DNA of 42,766 nt. Source: Paludibacter jiangxiensis (GTDB lineage Bacteria > Bacteroidota > Bacteroidia > Bacteroidales > Paludibacteraceae). Of the stretch, positions 42,326 to 42,766 are shown piece after piece; the first letter of the stretch is position 1; the number at the start of each line of letters is the position of its first letter. The notes below the pieces were generated by a model, which worked only from the letters and a program-made list of their open reading frames with translations, was not told where the DNA came from and made no database searches. The stretch is taken from positions 1 to 42,766 of the forward strand of contig CAMBSB010000028.1 of assembly GCA_945870155.1 (NCBI GenBank), read 5' to 3'. Both the position numbers and the translations under genes were made by a program.

Positions 42326-42766
42326 TTATTTCACTTCCACACCATTCGTAACCAGTGCACTAGGGCGAATCAACACCAATTTTCCATCAGCATTTTCAGC
42401 AGAAAGAATCATGCCTTCGCTCATAATGCCACGGAGTTTGCGGGGTTCGAAGTTGGCGATAAAGCAAACTTGTGTACCGATTAACTCTTCAGGATTGGGG
42501 TATGAAGCGGCAATTCCCGAAAGAATTGTACGTTCGCCCATGCCGTCGTTCAGTTTAAACTGAAGCAACTTGTCTGCTTTTGGCACTTTCTGACAATCGA
42601 GTACGGTAGCTACGCGGATATCCATTTTCATAAAATCGTCGAAAGACACGTTTTCTTTTACCGCATTGGGTTTGTAAGCCGCAGCTTCGTTGGCAATTTT
42701 CGTGTCTTGCAATTTCTGTACTTGTGCAGCAATAGTTTCGTCTTCAATTTTTTCGAAAAGCAATTC
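42326..42766 (-). CDS. metG: Methionyl-tRNA synthetase, C-terminal part (cut by window edge)
   Basis: 147 codons of a minus-strand gene that continues beyond the right end of the window. The visible part is the C-terminal tRNA-binding (OB-fold) domain: [84 protein letters not shown]. This matches the dimerising appendix of MetRS found in Bacteroidota. The catalytic core with HIGH and KMSKS lies outside the window. A REP-like repeat and a terminator follow the stop. Confidence 0.92.
   Translation of the reverse strand, partial: ELLFEKIEDETIAAQVQKLQDTKIANEAAAYKPNAVKENVSFDDFMKMDIRVATVLDCQKVPKADKLLQFKLNDGMGERTILSGIAASYPNPEELIGTQVCFIANFEPRKLRGIMSEGMILSAENADGKLVLIRPSALVTNGVEVK

Overview
The window is chromosomal DNA from an AT-rich member of the Bacteroidota, most likely in or near the order Bacteroidales. 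The clues are Bacteroidota-type promoters (TTTG, a 19-21 bp spacer, then TAnnTTTG), start codons with no clear Shine-Dalgarno sequence, and the gene families present: a GldA-type ABC ATPase, a membrane AraC regulator, a DUF6249-like/ECF sigma cassette, a BlaI/M56 pair and many lipoprotein adaptors. Most genes lie on the minus strand. I see no rRNA, tRNA, CRISPR array, insertion sequence or prophage. metG is cut by the right edge.

Layout. 0.2-6 kb: AraC-type membrane regulator, a small basic protein, tsaE, uvrC and mnmG; two parS-like sites lie between mnmG and uvrC. 6.3-11 kb (plus strand): a mini Tat-signal protein, purD, an NtrC-like response regulator without an HTH, rpiB and thiL. 11-14 kb (minus): a candidate small RNA with its own promoter and terminator, then a Cu+ ATPase whose C-terminus is a complete CopZ-like domain. 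14-15.6 kb (plus): DUF6249-like membrane protein, ECF sigma factor and a small membrane protein in overlapping order. 15.6-18 kb (minus): lipoprotein, LolC/E-like permease and rbfA. 18-19.7 kb: a tandem pair of RhuM-plus-PLD-like genes, one intact and one broken. 19.8-28.3 kb (minus): cysS, ruvB, GldA-type ATPase, HIT protein, greA, a membrane-anchored protein, pssA, dtd, an MmcQ/YjbR-like protein and a NagX-like acyltransferase. 28.5-35.9 kb: one tripartite efflux operon with three different adaptor lipoproteins, a MacB-like permease, its ATPase and a TolC-like channel. 36-39.2 kb: a BlaI/MecI repressor and M56 receptor pair with a decayed secreted-protein gene behind it. 39.3-42 kb: a YtrA-type GntR/ABC operon. 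The end is the 3' part of metG.

The best candidates for new biology are the small RNA at about 10975-11122, the terminator hairpin inside the greA leader, the mosaic RhuM-PLD tandem pair, the CopA-CopZ fusion with a possible internal start, and the three-adaptor efflux operon. Smaller points are parS-like sites, two candidate autoregulatory operators (BlaI and YtrA types), and short REP-like repeats that recur at the 3' ends of minus-strand genes, one of which is translated as the tail of RbfA. I did not find a defence system or another clearly unprecedented multi-gene system. All family calls come from reading motifs; no searches were run.
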